Source: Cladorhizidae sp. MBARI D1340-BT2 (lineage: Eukaryota > Porifera > Demospongiae > Poecilosclerida > Cladorhizidae). Taken from it: DNA of 64,000 nucleotides. The notes under the pieces were generated by a model. That model saw nothing but the letters and a program-made list of their open reading frames with translations. It did no database searches and had not been told where the DNA came from. A program made the position numbers and the translations under genes. How positions within the stretch are numbered: the stretch's first letter is position 1; each line of letters begins with the position of its first letter. Positions 26,701-40,058 of the stretch are shown piece after piece. Location: positions 23,325,477 to 23,389,476 of the forward strand of contig JAQNBH010000013.1 of the NCBI GenBank assembly GCA_028752905.1, given 5' to 3'.

Positions 26701-29700
26701 ATTAGCAAGTTATGGTGATTTGAAGTGGTAAGGTTTGCGATCTTTCCTGGCGTTTTCCAGTTGCCAAACCGGTGGCCTGCCAGTGAAAAACCACTACATT
26801 TATTGATAATCTGTTGACATGTTGCAGATAAGGGCCTTCTCTATCAGTTGACAAAATCTGGGACTTTGGTCTTGTTAATTAGGGCAGTTATGAATTGTAC
26901 TCTTACTTGATGCTAAACATGTTAGCTTCGTAGATTATCCACACTTCACTGAATAGACTTGATGTATAGCTATTAAGATAGGACTCTCTAAGTGCTCTCT
27001 CTTGATACCAAACATCCATATATTCTGCACACTTCACTGTAATGGACTTGCAAGATAGGTATCTCTCAGTGTTCTCTATCTTGAGCTAAACATGTTAGCT
27101 TCATAGATTCTCCACACTTCACTGAATAGACTTGATATAATTATAGCTCTAAAGGTAGGCCTCTCCCTGTTCTCTCTCTTGATACCAAACATCCGTATAT
27201 TCTGCATACATAGAATCACAAGATAGGTTTCTCTATGTGTTCTCTATCTAGATGCTAAACAGGTTAGCTTCATAGATTCTCCACACTTCACTGTATAAAC
27301 TTGATATATAGCTATTAAGATAGGTCTCTCCCTGTGCTCTCTGTTGATATCAAACATCCATAATATTCTGCACACTTCACTGTAATGGACTTGATATGAT
27401 TCGAATGATAGGTTTCATTATGTGTTCTCTATCTTGATATTTGCCCTAATTTGGTCTATATGTTTCTCATTTTCCCCCCAAAAATCTTGTTATTTTGCCG
27501 TAAAGCTCATAACTTTTCTACACTTTACCCAAAAAAGATAATTTTTATATCACCGGATAGCCCTTCTAATTATCTGTCTTTTGTACGTGCCAAAATTTTG
27601 AGTACTCTAAGTATTAGCAAGTTATGGTGATTTGAAGTGGTAAGGTTTGCGATCTTTCCTGGCGTTTTCCAGTTGCCAAAGCGGTGGCCTGCCAGTGAAA
27701 AACCACTACATTTATTGATAATCTGTTGACATGTTGCAGATAAGGGCCTTCTCTATCAGTTGACAAAATCTGGGACTTTGGTCTTGTTAATTAGGGCAGT
27801 TATGAATTGTACTCTTACTTGATGCTAAACATGTTAGCTTCGTAGATTATCCACACTTCACTGAATAGACTTGATGTATAGCTATTAAGATAGGACTCTC
27901 TAAGTGCTCTCTCTTGATACCAAACATCCATATATTCTGCACACTTCACTGTAATGGACTTGCAAGATAGGTATCTCTCAGTGTTCTCTATCTTGAGCTA
28001 AACATGTTAGCTTCATAGATTCTCCACACTTCACTGAATAGACTTGATATAATTATAGCTCTAAAGGTAGGCCTCTCTCTGTTCTCTCTCTTGATACCAA
28101 ACATCCGTATATTCTGCATACATAGAATCACAAGATAGGTTTCTCTATGTGTTCTCTATCTTGATGCTAAACAGGTTAGCTTCATAGATTCTCCACACTT
28201 CACTGTATAAACTTGATATATAGCTATTAAGATAGGTCTCTCCCTGTGCTCTCTGTTGATATCAAACATCCATAATATTCTGCACACTTCACTGTAATGG
28301 ACTTGATATGATTCGAATGATAGGTTTCATTATGTGTTCTCTATCTTGATATTTGCCCTAATTTGGTCTATATGTTTCTCATTTCCCCCCCAAAAATCTT
28401 GTTATTTTGCCGTAAAGCTCATAACTTTTCTACACTTTACCCAAAAAAGATAATTTTTATATCACCGGATAGCCCTTCTAATTATCTGTCTTTTGTACGT
28501 GCCAAAATTTTGAGTACTCTAAGTATTAGCAAGTTATGGTGATTTGAAGTGGTAAGGTTTGCGATCTTTCCTGGCGTTTTCCAGTTGCCAAAGCGGTGGC
28601 CTGCCAGTGAAAAACCACTACATTTATTGATAATCTGTTGACATGTTGCAGATAAGGGCCTTCTCTATCAGTTGACAAAATCTGGGACTTTGGTCTTGTT
28701 AATTAGGGCAGTTATGAATTGTACTCTTACTTGATGCTAAACATGTTAGCTTCGTAGATTATCCACACTTCACTGAATAGACTTGATGTATAGCTATTAA
28801 GATAGGACTCTCTAAGTGCTCTCTCTTGATACCAAACATCCATATATTCTGCACACTTCACTGTAATGGACTTGCAAGATAGGTATCTCTCAGTGTTCTC
28901 TATCTTGAGCTAAACATGTTAGCTTCATAGATTCTCCACACTTCACTGAATAGACTTGATATAATTATAGCTCTAAAGGTAGGCCTCTCCCTGTTCTCTC
29001 TCTTGATACCAAACATCCGTATATTCTGCATACATAGAATCACAAGATAGGTTTCTCTATGTGTTCTCTATCTTGATGCTAAACAGGTTAGCTTCATAGA
29101 TTCTCCACACTTCACTGTATAAACTTGATATATAGCTATTAAGATAGGTCTCTCCCTGTGCTCTCTGTTGATATCAAACATCCATAATATTCTGCACACT
29201 TCACTGTAATGGACTTGATATGATTCGAATGATAGGTTTCATTATGTGTTCTCTATCTTGATATTTGCCCTAATTTGGTCTATATGTTTCTCATTTCCCC
29301 CCCCAAAATCTTGTTATTTTGCCGTAAAGCTCATAACTTTTCTACACTTTACCCAAAAAAGATAATTTTTATATCACCGGATAGCCCTTCTAATTATCTG
29401 TCTTTTGTACGTGCCAAAATTTTGAGTACTCTAAGTATTAGCAAGTTATGGTGATTTGAAGTGGTAAGGTTTGCGATCTTTCCTGGCGTTTTCCAGTTGC
29501 CAAAGCGGTGGCCTGCCAGTGAAAAACCACTACATTTATTGATAATCTGTTGACATGTTGCAGATAAGGGCCTTCTCTATCAGTTGACAAAATCTGGGAC
29601 TTTGGTCTTGTTAATTAGGGCAGTTATGAATTGTACTCTTACTTGATGCTAAACATGTTAGCTTCGTAGATTATCCACACTTCACTGAATAGACTTGATG

Positions 29701-31007
29701 TATAGCTATTAAGATAGGACTCTCTAAGTGCTCTCTCTTGATACCAAACATCCATATATTCTGCACACTTCACTGTAATGGACTTGCAAGATAGGTATCT
29801 CTCAGTGTTCTCTATCTTGAGCTAAACATGTTAGCTTCATAGATTCTCCACACTTCACTGAATAGACTTGATATAATTATAGCTCTAAAGGTAGGCCTCT
29901 CCCTGTTCTCTCTCTTGATACCAAACATCCGTATATTCTGCATACATAGAATCACAAGATAGGTTTCTCTATGTGTTCTCTATCTTGATGCTAAACAGGT
30001 TAGCTTCATAGATTCTCCACACTTCACTGTATAAACTTGATATATAGCTATTAAGATAGGTCTCTCCCTGTGCTCTCTGTTGATATCAAACATCCATAAT
30101 ATTCTGCACACTTCACTGTAATGGACTTGATATGATTCGAATGATAGGTTTCATTATGTGTTCTCTATCTTGATATTTGCCCTAATTTGGTCTATATGTT
30201 TCTCATTTCCCCCCCAAAAATCTTGTTATTTTGCCGTAAAGCTCATAACTTTTCTACACTTTACCCAAAAAAGGTAATTTTTATATCACCGGATAGCCCT
30301 TCTAATTATCTGTCTTTTGTACGTGCCAAAATTTTGAGTACTCTAAGTATTAGCAAGTTATGGTGATTTGAAGTGGTAAGGTTTGCGATCTTTCCTGGCG
30401 TTTTCCAGTTGCCAAAGCGGTGGCCTGCCAGTGAAAAACCACTACATTTATTGATAATCTGTTGACATGTTGCAGATAAGGGCCTTCTCTATCAGTTGAC
30501 AAAATCTGGGACTTTGGTCTTGTTAATTAGGGCAGTTATGAATTGTACTCTTACTTGATGCTAAACATGTTAGCTTCGTAGATTATCCACACTTCACTGA
30601 ATAGACTTGATGTATAGCTATTAAGATAGGACTCTCTAAGTGCTCTCTCTTGATACCAAACATCCATATATTCTGCACACTTCACTGTAATGGACTTGCA
30701 AGATAGGTATCTCTCAGTGTTCTCTATCTTGAGCTAAACATGTTAGCTTCATAGATTCTCCACACTTCACTGAATAGACTTGATATAATTATAGCTCTAA
30801 AGGTAGGCCTCTCCCTGTTCTCTCTCTTGATACCAAACATCCGTATATTCTGCATACATAGAATCACAAGATAGGTTTCTCTATGTGTTCTCTATCTTGA
30901 TGCTAAACAGGTTAGCTTCATAGATTCTCCACACTTCACTGTATAAACTTGATATATAGCTATTAAGATAGGTCTCTCCCTGTGCTCTCTGTTGATATCA
31001 AACATCC

Positions 31008-32357
31008 ATAATATTCTGCACACTTCACTGTAATGGACTTGATATGATTCGAATGATAGGTTTCATTATGTGTTCTCTATCTTGATATTTGCCCTAATTT
31101 GGTCTATATGTTTCTCATTTCCCCCCCCAAAATCTTGTTATTTTGCCGTAAAGCTCATAACTTTTCTACACTTTACCCAAAAAAGATAATTTTTATATCA
31201 CCGGATAGCCCTTCTAATTATCTGTCTTTTGTACGTGCCAAAATTTTGAGTACTCTAAGTATTAGCAAGTTATGGCGATTTGAAGTGGTAAGGTTTGCGA
31301 TCTTTCCTGGCGTTTTCCAGTTGCCAAAGCGGTGGCCTGCCAGTGAAAAACCACTACATTTATTGATAATCTGTTGACATGTTGCAGATAAGGGCCTTCT
31401 CTATCAGTTGACAAAATCTGGGACTTTGGTCTTGTTAATTAGGGCAGTTATGAATTGTACTCTTACTTGATGCTAAACATGTTAGCTTCGTAGATTATCC
31501 ACACTTCACTGAATAGACTTGATGTATAGCTATTAAGATAGGACTCTCTAAGTGCTCTCTCTTGATACCAAACATCCATATATTCTGCACACTTCACTGT
31601 AATGGACTTGCAAGATAGGTATCTCTCAGTGTTCTCTATCTTGAGCTAAACATGTTAGCTTCATAGATTCTCCACACTTCACTGAATAGACTTGATATAA
31701 TTATAGCTCTAAAGGTAGGCCTCTCTCTGTTCTCTCTCTTGATACCAAACATCCGTATATTCTGCATACATAGAATCACAAGATAGGTTTCTCTATGTGT
31801 TCTCTATCTTGATGCTAAACAGGTTAGCTTCATAGATTCTCCACACTTCACTGTATAAACTTTTTGGTCTTGTTAATTAGGGCAGTTATGAATTGTACTC
31901 TTACTTGATGCTAAACATGTTAGCTTCGTAGATTATCCACACTTCACTGAATAGACTTGATGTATAGCTATTAAGATAGGACTCTCTAAGTGCTCTCTCT
32001 TGATACCAAACATCCATATATTCTGCACACTTCACTGTAATGGACTTGCAAGATAGGTATCTCTCAGTGTTCTCTATCTTGAGCTAAACATGTTAGCTTC
32101 ATAGATTCTCCACACTTCACTGAATAGACTTGATATAATTATAGCTCTAAATGTAGGCCTCTCCCTGTTCTCTCTCTTGATACCAAACATCCGTATATTC
32201 TGCATACATAGAATCACAAGATAGGTTTCTCTATGTGTTCTCTATCTAGATGCTAAACAGGTTAGCTTCATAGATTCTCCACACTTCACTGTATAAACTT
32301 GATATATAGCTATTAAGATAGGTCTCTCCCTGTGCTCTCTGTTGATATCAAACATCC
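31008..32357 (+). repeat. 1350-bp unit 1, leftmost
   Basis: Offsets 1-855 are followed directly by offset 418, with the junction at 31862/31863 reading AAACTT|TTTGGTC, so offsets 418-855 occur twice. The first copy has the TCTCTCTG and CTTGATG alleles, the second TCTCCCTG and CTAGATG. It has T3-C8-A4. A private TGGTGA to TGGCGA change at 31273-31278 removes a stop and creates a 92-codon chance frame. The four units before it (from 27360) already carry CTTGATG, so the left parent of the junction probably came from that lineage. Confidence 0.95.
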
Positions 32358-34181
32358 ATAATATTCTGCACACTTCACTGTAATGGACTTGATATGATTC
32401 GAATGATAGGTTTCATTATGTGTTCTCTATCTTGATATTTGTCCTAATTTGGTCTATATGTTTCTCATTTCCCCCCCAAAAATCTTGTTATTTTGCCGTA
32501 AAGCTCATAACTTTTCTACACTTTACCCAAAAAAGATAATTTTTATATCACCGGATAGCCCTTCTAATTATCTGTCTTTTGTACGTGCCAACATTTTGAG
32601 TACTCTAAGTATTAGCAAGTTATGGTGATTTGAAGTGGTAAGGTTTGCGATCTTTCCTGGCGTTTTCCAGTTGCCAAAGCGGTGGCCTGCCAGTGAAAAA
32701 CCACTACATTTATTGATAATCTGTTGACATGTTGCAGATAAGGGCCTTCTCTATCAGTTGACAAAATCTGGGACTTTGGTCTTGTTAATTAGGGCAGTTA
32801 TGAATTGTACTCTTACTTGATGCTAAACATGTTAGCTTCGTAGATTATCCACACTTCACTGAATAGACTTGATGTATAGCTATTAAGATAGGACTCTCTA
32901 AGTGCTCTCTCTTGATACCAAACATCCATATATTCTGCACACTTCACTGTAATGGACTTGCAAGATAGGTATCTCTCAGGGTTCTCTATCTTGAGCTAAA
33001 CATGTTAGCTTCATAGATTCTCCACACTTCACTGAATAGACTTGATATAATTATAGCTCTAAAGGTAGGCCTCTCCCTGTTCTCTCTCTTGATACCAAAC
33101 ATCCGTATATTCTGCATACATAGAATCACAAGATAGGTTTCTCTATGTGTTCTCTATCTAGATGCTAAACAGGTTAGCTTCATAGATTCTCCACACTTCA
33201 CTGTATAAACTTGATATATAGCTATTAAGATAGGTCTCTCCCTGTGCTCTCTGTTGATATCAAACATCCATAATATTCTGCACACTTCACTGTAATGGAC
33301 TTGATATGATTCGAATGATAGGTTTCATTATGTGTTCTCTATCTTGATATCTGCCCTAATTTGGTCTATATGTTTCTCATTTCCCCCCCCAAAATCTTGC
33401 TATTTTGCCGTAAAGCTCATAACTTTTCTACACTTTACCCCAAAAAGATAATTTTTATATCACCGGATAGCCCTTCTAATTATCTGTCTTTTGTACGTGC
33501 CAAAATGTTTAGTACTCTAAGTATTAGCAAGTTATGGTGATTTGAAGTGGTAAGGTTTGCGATCTTTCCTGGCGTTTTCCAGTTGCCAAAGCGGTGGCCT
33601 GCCAGTGAAAAACCACTACATTTATTGATAATCTGTTGACATGTTGCAGATAAGGGCCTTCTCTATCAGTTGACAAAATCTGGGACTTTGGTCTTGTTAA
33701 TTAGGGCAGTTATGAATTGTACTCTTACTTGATGCTAAACATGTTAGCTTCGTAGATTATCCACACTTCACTGAATAGACTTGATGTATAGCTATTAAGA
33801 TAGGACTCTCTAAGTGCTCTCTCTTGATACCAAACATCCATATATTCTGCACACTTCACTGTAATGGACTTGCAAGATAGGTATCTCTCAGGGTTCTCTA
33901 TCTTGAGCTAAACATGTTAGCTTCATAGATTCTCCACACTTCACTGAATAGACTTGATATAATTATAGCTCTAAAGGTAGGCCTCTCCCTGTTCTCTCTC
34001 TTGATACCAAACATCCGTATATTCTGCATACATAGAATCACAAGATAGGTTTCTCTATGTGTTCTCTATCTAGATGCTAAACAGGTTAGCTTCATAGATT
34101 CTCCACACTTCACTGTATAAACTTGATATATAGCTATTAAGATAGGTCTCTCCCTGTGCTCTCTGTTGATATCAAACATCC
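32358..34181. repeat. Two 912-bp units (S type) in the higher-order region
   Basis: Unit 32358 has CCAACATTTTG, CAGGGTTCTC and TTTGTCCTAATTT. Unit 33270 has GATATCTGCCC, CTTGCTATTTTG, TTTACCCCAAAAAG, AATGTTTAGT and CAGGGTTCTC. Unit 33270 matches the first part of the next long unit (34182), so one was copied from the other. Unit 32358 matches 39147 at CCAACATTTTG and CAGGGTTCTC. Confidence 0.85.
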
Positions 34182-35531
34182 ATAATATTCTGCACACTTC
34201 ACTGTAATGGACTTGATATGATTCGAATGATAGGTTTCATTATGTGTTCTCTATCTTGATATCTGCCCTAATTTGGTCTATATGTTTCTCATTTCCCCCC
34301 CCAAAATCTTGCTATTTTGCCGTAAAGCTCATAACTTTTCTACACTTTACCCCAAAAAGATAATTTTTATATCACCGGATAGCCCTTCTAATTATCTGTC
34401 TTTTGTACGTGCCAAAATGTTTAGTACTCTAAGTATTAGCAAGTTATGGTGATTTGAAGTGGTAAGGTTTGCGATCTTTCCTGGCGTTTTCCAGTTGCCA
34501 AAGCGGTGGCCTGCCAGTGAAAAACCACTACATTTATTGATAATCTGTTGACATGTTGCAGATAAGGGCCTTCTCTATCAGTTGACAAAATCTGGGACTT
34601 TGGTCTTGTTAATTAGGGCAGTTATGAATTGTACTCTTACTTGATGCTAAACATGTTAGCTTCGTAGATTATCCACACTTCACTGAATAGACTTGATGTA
34701 TAGCTATTAAGATAGGACTCTCTAAGTGCTCTCTCTTGATACCAAACATCCATATATTCTGCACACTTCACTGTAATGGACTTGCAAGATAGGTATCTCT
34801 CAGTGTTCTCTATCTTGAGCTAAACATGTTAGCTTCATAGATTCTCCACACTTCACTGAATAGACTTGATATAATTATAGCTCTAAAGGTAGGCCTCTCT
34901 CTGTTCTCTCTCTTGATACCAAATATCCGTATATTCTGCATACATAGAATCACAAGATAGGTTTCTCTATGTGTTCTCTATCTTGATGCTAAACAGGTTA
35001 GCTTCATAGATTCTCCACACTTCACTGTATAAACTTTTTGGTCTTGTTAATTAGGGCAGTTATGAATTGTACTCTTACTTGATGCTAAACATGTTAGCTT
35101 CGTAGATTATCCACACTTCACTGAATAGACTTGATGTATAGCTATTAAGATAGGACTCTCTAAGTGCTCTCTCTTGATACCAAACATCCATATATTCTGC
35201 ACACTTCACTGTAATGGACTTGCAAGATAGGTATCTCTCAGTGTTCTCTATCTTGAGCTAAACATGTTAGCTTCATAGATTCTCCACACTTCACTGAATA
35301 GACTTGATATAATTATAGCTCTAAAGGTAGGCCTCTCCCTGTTCTCTCTCTTGATACCAAACATCCGTATATTCTGCATACATAGAATCACAAGATAGGT
35401 TTCTCTATGTGTTCTCTATCTAGATGCTAAACAGGTTAGCTTCATAGATTCTCCACACTTCACTGTATAAACTTGATATATAGCTATTAAGATAGGTCTC
35501 TCCCTGTGCTCTCTGTTGATATCAAACATCC
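34182..35531 (+). repeat. 1350-bp unit 2
   Basis: The junction is at 35036/35037, with the standard AAACTT|TTTGGTC breakpoint. It shares GATATCTGCCC, CTTGCTATTTTG and AATGTTTAGT with unit 33270, and the last two also with unit 40059. The first copy of the duplicated segment has TCTCTCTG and CTTGATG, the second TCTCCCTG and CTAGATG. A private AAATATCCG replaces AAACATCCG near 34922-34930. Confidence 0.93.
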
Positions 35532-36881
35532 ATAATATTCTGCACACTTCACTGTAATGGACTTGATATGATTCGAATGATAGGTTTCATTATGTGTTCT
35601 CTATCTTGATATTTGCCCTAATTTGGTCTATATGTTTCTCATTTTCCCCCAAAAAATCTTGTTATTTTGCCGTAAAGCTCATAACTTTTCTACACTTTAT
35701 CCAAAAAAGATAATTATTATATCACCGGATAGCCCTTCTAATTATCTGTCTTTTGTACGTGCCAAAATTTTGAGTACTCTAAGTATTAGCAAGTTATAGT
35801 GATTTGAAGTGGTAAGGTTTGCGATCTTTCCTGGCGTTTTCCAGTTGCCAAAGCGGTGGCCTGCCAGTGAAAAACCACTACATTTATTGATAATCTGTTG
35901 ACATGTTGCAGATAAGGGCCTTCTCTATCAGTTGACAAAATCTGGGACTTTGGTCTTGTTAATTAGGGCAGTTATGAATTGTACTCTTACTTGATGCTAA
36001 ACATGTTAGCTTCGTAGATTATCCACACTTCACTGAATAGACTTGATGTATAGCTATTAAGATAGGACTCTCTAAGTGCTCTCTCTTGATACCAAACATC
36101 CATATATTCTGCACACTTCACTGTAATGGACTTGCAAGATAGGTATCTCTCAGTGTTCTCTATCTTGAGCTAAACATGTTAGCTTCATAGATTCTCCACA
36201 CTTCACTGAATAGACTTGATATAATTATAGCTCTAAAGGTAGGCCTCTCTCTGTTCTCTCTCTTGATACCAAACATCCGTATATTCTGCATACATAGAAT
36301 CACAAGATAGGTTTCTCTATGTGTTCTCTATCTTGATGCTAAACAGGTTAGCTTCATAGATTCTCCACACTTCACTGTATAAACTTTTTGGTCTTGTTAA
36401 TTAGGGCAGTTATGAATTGTACTCTTACTTGATGCTAAACATGTTAGCTTCGTAGATTATCCACACTTCACTGAATAGACTTGATGTATAGCTATTAAGA
36501 TAGGACTCTCTAAGTGCTCTCTCTTGATACCAAACATCCATATATTCTGCACACTTCACTGTAATGGACTTGCAAGATAGGTATCTCTCAGTGTTCTCTA
36601 TCTTGAGCTAAACATGTTAGCTTCATAGATTCTCCACACTTCACTGAATAGACTTGATATAATTATAGCTCTAAAGGTAGGCCTCTCCCTGTTCTCTCTC
36701 TTGATACCAAACATCCGTATATTCTGCATACATAGAATCACAAGATAGGTTTCTCTATGTGTTCTCTATCTAGATGCTAAACAGGTTAGCTTCATAGATT
36801 CTCCACACTTCACTGTATAAACTTGATATATAGCTATTAAGATAGGTCTCTCCCTGTGCTCTCTGTTGATATCAAACATCC
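35532..36881 (+). repeat. 1350-bp unit 3, class X
   Basis: The junction is at 36386/36387. Class X is defined by CTTTATCCAAAAAAG, GATAATTATTATATC and GTTATAGTG, all in the single-copy segment. The same three variants appear in the long units at 41409, 47283, 48633 and 52245. The two copies of the duplicated segment differ at the usual sites. Confidence 0.93.
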
Positions 36882-37793
36882 ATAATATTCTGCACACTTC
36901 ACTGTAATGGACTTGATATGATTCGAATGATAGGTTTCATTATGTGTTCTCTATCTTGATATTTGCCCTAATTTGGTCTATATGTTTCTCATTTCCCCCC
37001 CAAAAATCTTGTTATTTTGCCGTAAAGCTCATAACTTTTCTACACTTTACCCAAAAAAGATAATTTTTATATCACCGGATAGCCCTTCTAATTATCTGTC
37101 TTTTGTACGTGCCAAAATTTTTAGTACTCTAAGTATTAGCAAGTTATTGTGATTTGAAGTGGTAAGGTTTGCGATCTTTCCTGGCGTTTTCCAGTTGCCA
37201 AAGCGGTGGCTTGCCAGTGAAAAACCACTACATTTATTGATAATCTGTTGACATGTTGCAGATAAGGGCCTTCTCTATCAGTTGACAAAATCTGGGACTT
37301 TGGTCTTGTTAATTAGGGCAGTTATGAATTGTACTCTTACTTGATGCTAAACATGTTAGCTACGTAGATTATCCACACTTCACTGAATAGACTTGATGTA
37401 TAGCTATTAAGATAGGACTCTCTAAGTGCTCTCTCTTGACACCAAACATCCATATATTCTGCACACTTCACTGTAATGGACTTGCAAGATAGGTATCTCT
37501 CAGTGTTCTCTATCTTGAGCTAAACATGTTAGCTTCATAGATTCTCCACACTTCACTGAATAGACTTGATATAATTATAGCTCTAAAGGTAGGCCTATCT
37601 CTGTTCTCTCTCTTGATACCAAACATCCGTATATTCTGCATACATAGAATCACAAGATAGGTTTCTCTATGTGTTCTCTATCTTGATGCTAAACAGGTTA
37701 GCTTCATAGATTCTCCACACTTCACTGTATAAACTTGATATATAGCTATTAAGATAGGTCTCTCCCTGTGCTCTCTGTTGATATCAAACATCC
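36882..37793 (+). repeat. 912-bp unit, class Y
   Basis: Class Y carries TTTTTAGTACTC, GTTATTGTG, GTGGCTTGCC, TTAGCTACGTAG, CTTGACACC and GGCCTATCTC. It follows a class X unit. The same set recurs at 42759, 45021, 49983 and 53595, always 912 bp and without the internal duplication. The Y of the later copies has T4-C6-A5; this one has T3-C7-A5. Confidence 0.9.
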
Positions 37794-39146
37794 ATAATAT
37801 TCTGCACACTTCACTGTAATGGACTTGATATGATTCGAATGATAGGTTTCATTATGTGTTCTCTATCTTGATATTTGCCCTAATTTGGTCTATATAATAT
37901 ATGTTTCTCATTTCCCCCCCAAAAATCTTGTTATTTTGCCGTGAAGCTCATAACTTTTCTACACTTTACCCCAAAAAGATAATTTTTATAGCACCGGATA
38001 GCCCTTCTAATTATCTGTCTTTTGTACATGCCAAAATTTTGAGTACTCTAAGTATTAGCAAGTTATGGTGATTTGAAGTGGTAAGGTTTGCGATCTTTCC
38101 TGGCGTTTTCCAGTTGCCAAAGCGGTGGCCTGCCAGTGAAAAACCACTACATTTATTGATAATCTGTTGACATGTTGCAGATAAGGGCCTTCTCTATCAG
38201 TTGACAAAATCTGGGACTTTGGTCTTGTTAATTAGGGCAGTTATGAATTGTACTCTTACTTGATGCTAAACATGTTAGCTTCGTAGATTATCCACACTTC
38301 ACTGAATAGACTTGATGTATAGCTATTAAGATAGGACTCTCTAAGTGCTCTCTCTTGATACCAAACATCCATATATTCTGCACACTTCACTGTAATGGAC
38401 TTGCAAGATAGGTATCTCTCAGTGTTCTCTATCTTGAGCTAAACATGTTAGCTTCATAGATTCTCCACACTTCACTGAATAGACTTGATATAATTATAGC
38501 TCTAAAGGTAGGCCTCTCTCTGTTCTCTCTCTTGATACCAAACATCCGTATATTCTGCATACATAGAATCACAAGATAGGTTTCTCTATGTGTTCTCTAT
38601 CTTGATGCTAAACAGGTTAGCTTCATAGATTCTCCACACTTCACTGTATAAACTTTTTGGTCTTGTTAATTAGGGCAGTTATGAATTGTACTCTTACTTG
38701 ATGCTAAACATGTTAGCTTCGTAGATTATCCACACTTCACTGAATAGACTTGATGTATAGCTATTAAGATAGGACTCTCTAAGTGCTCTCTCTTGATACC
38801 AAACATCCATATATTCTGCACACTTCACTGTAATGGACTTGCAAGATAGGTATCTCTCAGTGTTCTCTATCTTGAGCTAAACATGTTAGCTTCATAGATT
38901 CTCCACACTTCACTGAATAGACTTGATATATAGCTCTAAAGGTAGGCCTCTCTCTGTTCTCTCTCTTGATACCAAACATCCGTATATTCTGCATACATAG
39001 AATCACAAGATAGGTTTCTCTATGTGTTCTCTATCTAGATGCTAAACAGGTTAGCTTCATAGATTCTCCACACTTCACTGTATAAACTTGATATATAGCT
39101 ATTAAGATAGGTCTCTCCCTGTGCTCTCTGTTGATATCAAACATCC
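37794..39146 (+). repeat. 1353-bp unit (long plan, +7 and -4)
   Basis: This has the long plan with the junction at 38655/38656. Seven bases are inserted in GGTCTATATAATATATG at about 37894-37901, which extends a TA-rich word and looks like slippage. In the second copy of the duplicated segment, GATATAATTATAGC is shortened by four bases to GATATATAGC near 38930-38936. The four-base loss is also seen in the 906-bp units at 55419 and 57237. Private changes include GTGAAGCTC, ATAGCACCGG and GTACATGCC. Confidence 0.92.
37894..37901. other. Seven-base insertion in a TA-rich word
   Basis: GGTCTATATG of other units reads GGTCTATATAATATATG here. It is the only insertion I found in the window apart from the 438-bp duplication. 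The inserted bases resemble their neighbours, so replication slippage is the simplest source. Confidence 0.9.
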
Positions 39147-40058
39147 ATAATATTCTGCACACTTCACTGTAATGGACTTGATATGATTCGAATGATAGGT
39201 TTCATTATGTGTTCTCTATCTTGATATTTGCCCTAATTTGGTCTATATGTTTCTCATTTTCCCCCCAAAAATCTTGTTATTTTGCCGTAAAGCTCATAAC
39301 TTTTCTACACTTTACCCAAAAAAGATAATTTTTATATCACCGGATAGCCCTTCTAATTATCTGTCTTTTGTACGTGCCAACATTTTGAGTACTCTAAGTA
39401 TTAGCAAGTTATGGTGATTTGAAGTGGTAAGGTTTGCGATCTTTCCTGGCGTTTTCCAGTTGCCAAAGCGGTGGCCTGCCAGTGAAAAACCACTACATTT
39501 ATTGATAATCTGTTGACATGTTGCAGATAAGGGCCTTCTCTATCAGTTGACAAAATCTGGGACTTTGGTCTTGTTAATTAGGGAAGTTATGAATTGTACT
39601 CTTACTTGATGCTAAACATGTTAGCTTCGTAGATTATCCACACTTCACTGAATAGACTTGATGTATAGCTATTAAGATAGGACTCTCTAAGTGCTCTCTC
39701 TTGATACCAAACATCCATATATTCTGCACACTTCACTGTAATGGACTTGCAAGATAGGTATCTCTCAGGGTTCTCTATCTTGAGCTAAACATGTTAGCTT
39801 CATAGATTCTCCACACTTCACTGAATAGACTTGATATAATTATAGCTCTAAAGGTAGGCCTCTCCCTGTTCTCTCTCTTGATACCAAACATCCGTATATT
39901 CTGCATACATAGAATCACAAGATAGGTTTCTCTATGTGTTCTCTATCTAGATGCTAAACAGGTTAGCTTCATAGATTCTCCACACTTCACTGTATAAACT
40001 TGATATATAGCTATTAAGATAGGTCTCTCCCTGTGCTCTCTGTTGATATCAAACATCC
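39147..40058 (+). repeat. 912-bp unit (S type), matching 32358
   Basis: It shares CCAACATTTTG and CAGGGTTCTC with the unit at 32358 and sits, like it, directly after a long unit. GGGAAGTTATG is private. Its place supports the longer order L-S-(S)-L-X-Y described for 31008-43670. Confidence 0.88.

Larger units (their letters stand above)
1..31007. repeat. Domain A: 34 plain 912-bp monomers
   Basis: This stretch has 34 consecutive monomers with no 1350-bp unit. The first 20 units (1-18240) are all exactly 912 bp, and the only length change is one lost base in the unit at 18241. Variation is by substitution. Common two-state sites are GGTCTATATG or GGTCGATATG (offset about 94-103), TTTCTCATTT or TTTCTAATTT (offset about 104-113), GCCTCTCCCTG or GCCTCTCTCTG (offset about 712-722) and CTATCTAGATG or CTATCTTGATG (offset about 797-807). 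These are mixed without a clear long-range period, although local two- and three-unit echoes exist. Nothing in it suggests a gene. Confidence 0.95.
34182..37793. repeat. L-X-Y block, copy 1 (3612 bp)
   Basis: Long unit 34182, X at 35532 and Y at 36882 match, in the same order, the long unit at 40059, X at 41409 and Y at 42759. All three pairs are 5877 bp apart. The two blocks are equal in length, but their members differ at some sites (for example the T-C-A run), so the exchange is older than the X-Y-Z amplification or has been altered since. Confidence 0.85.

Noticed and set aside
31099..31377. Plus-strand open frame of 92 codons
   Set aside because: It starts at TTG and depends on a private TGGTGA to TGGCGA change in unit 31008 and on the phase of the frame through the C run. 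The stop is present in most units.
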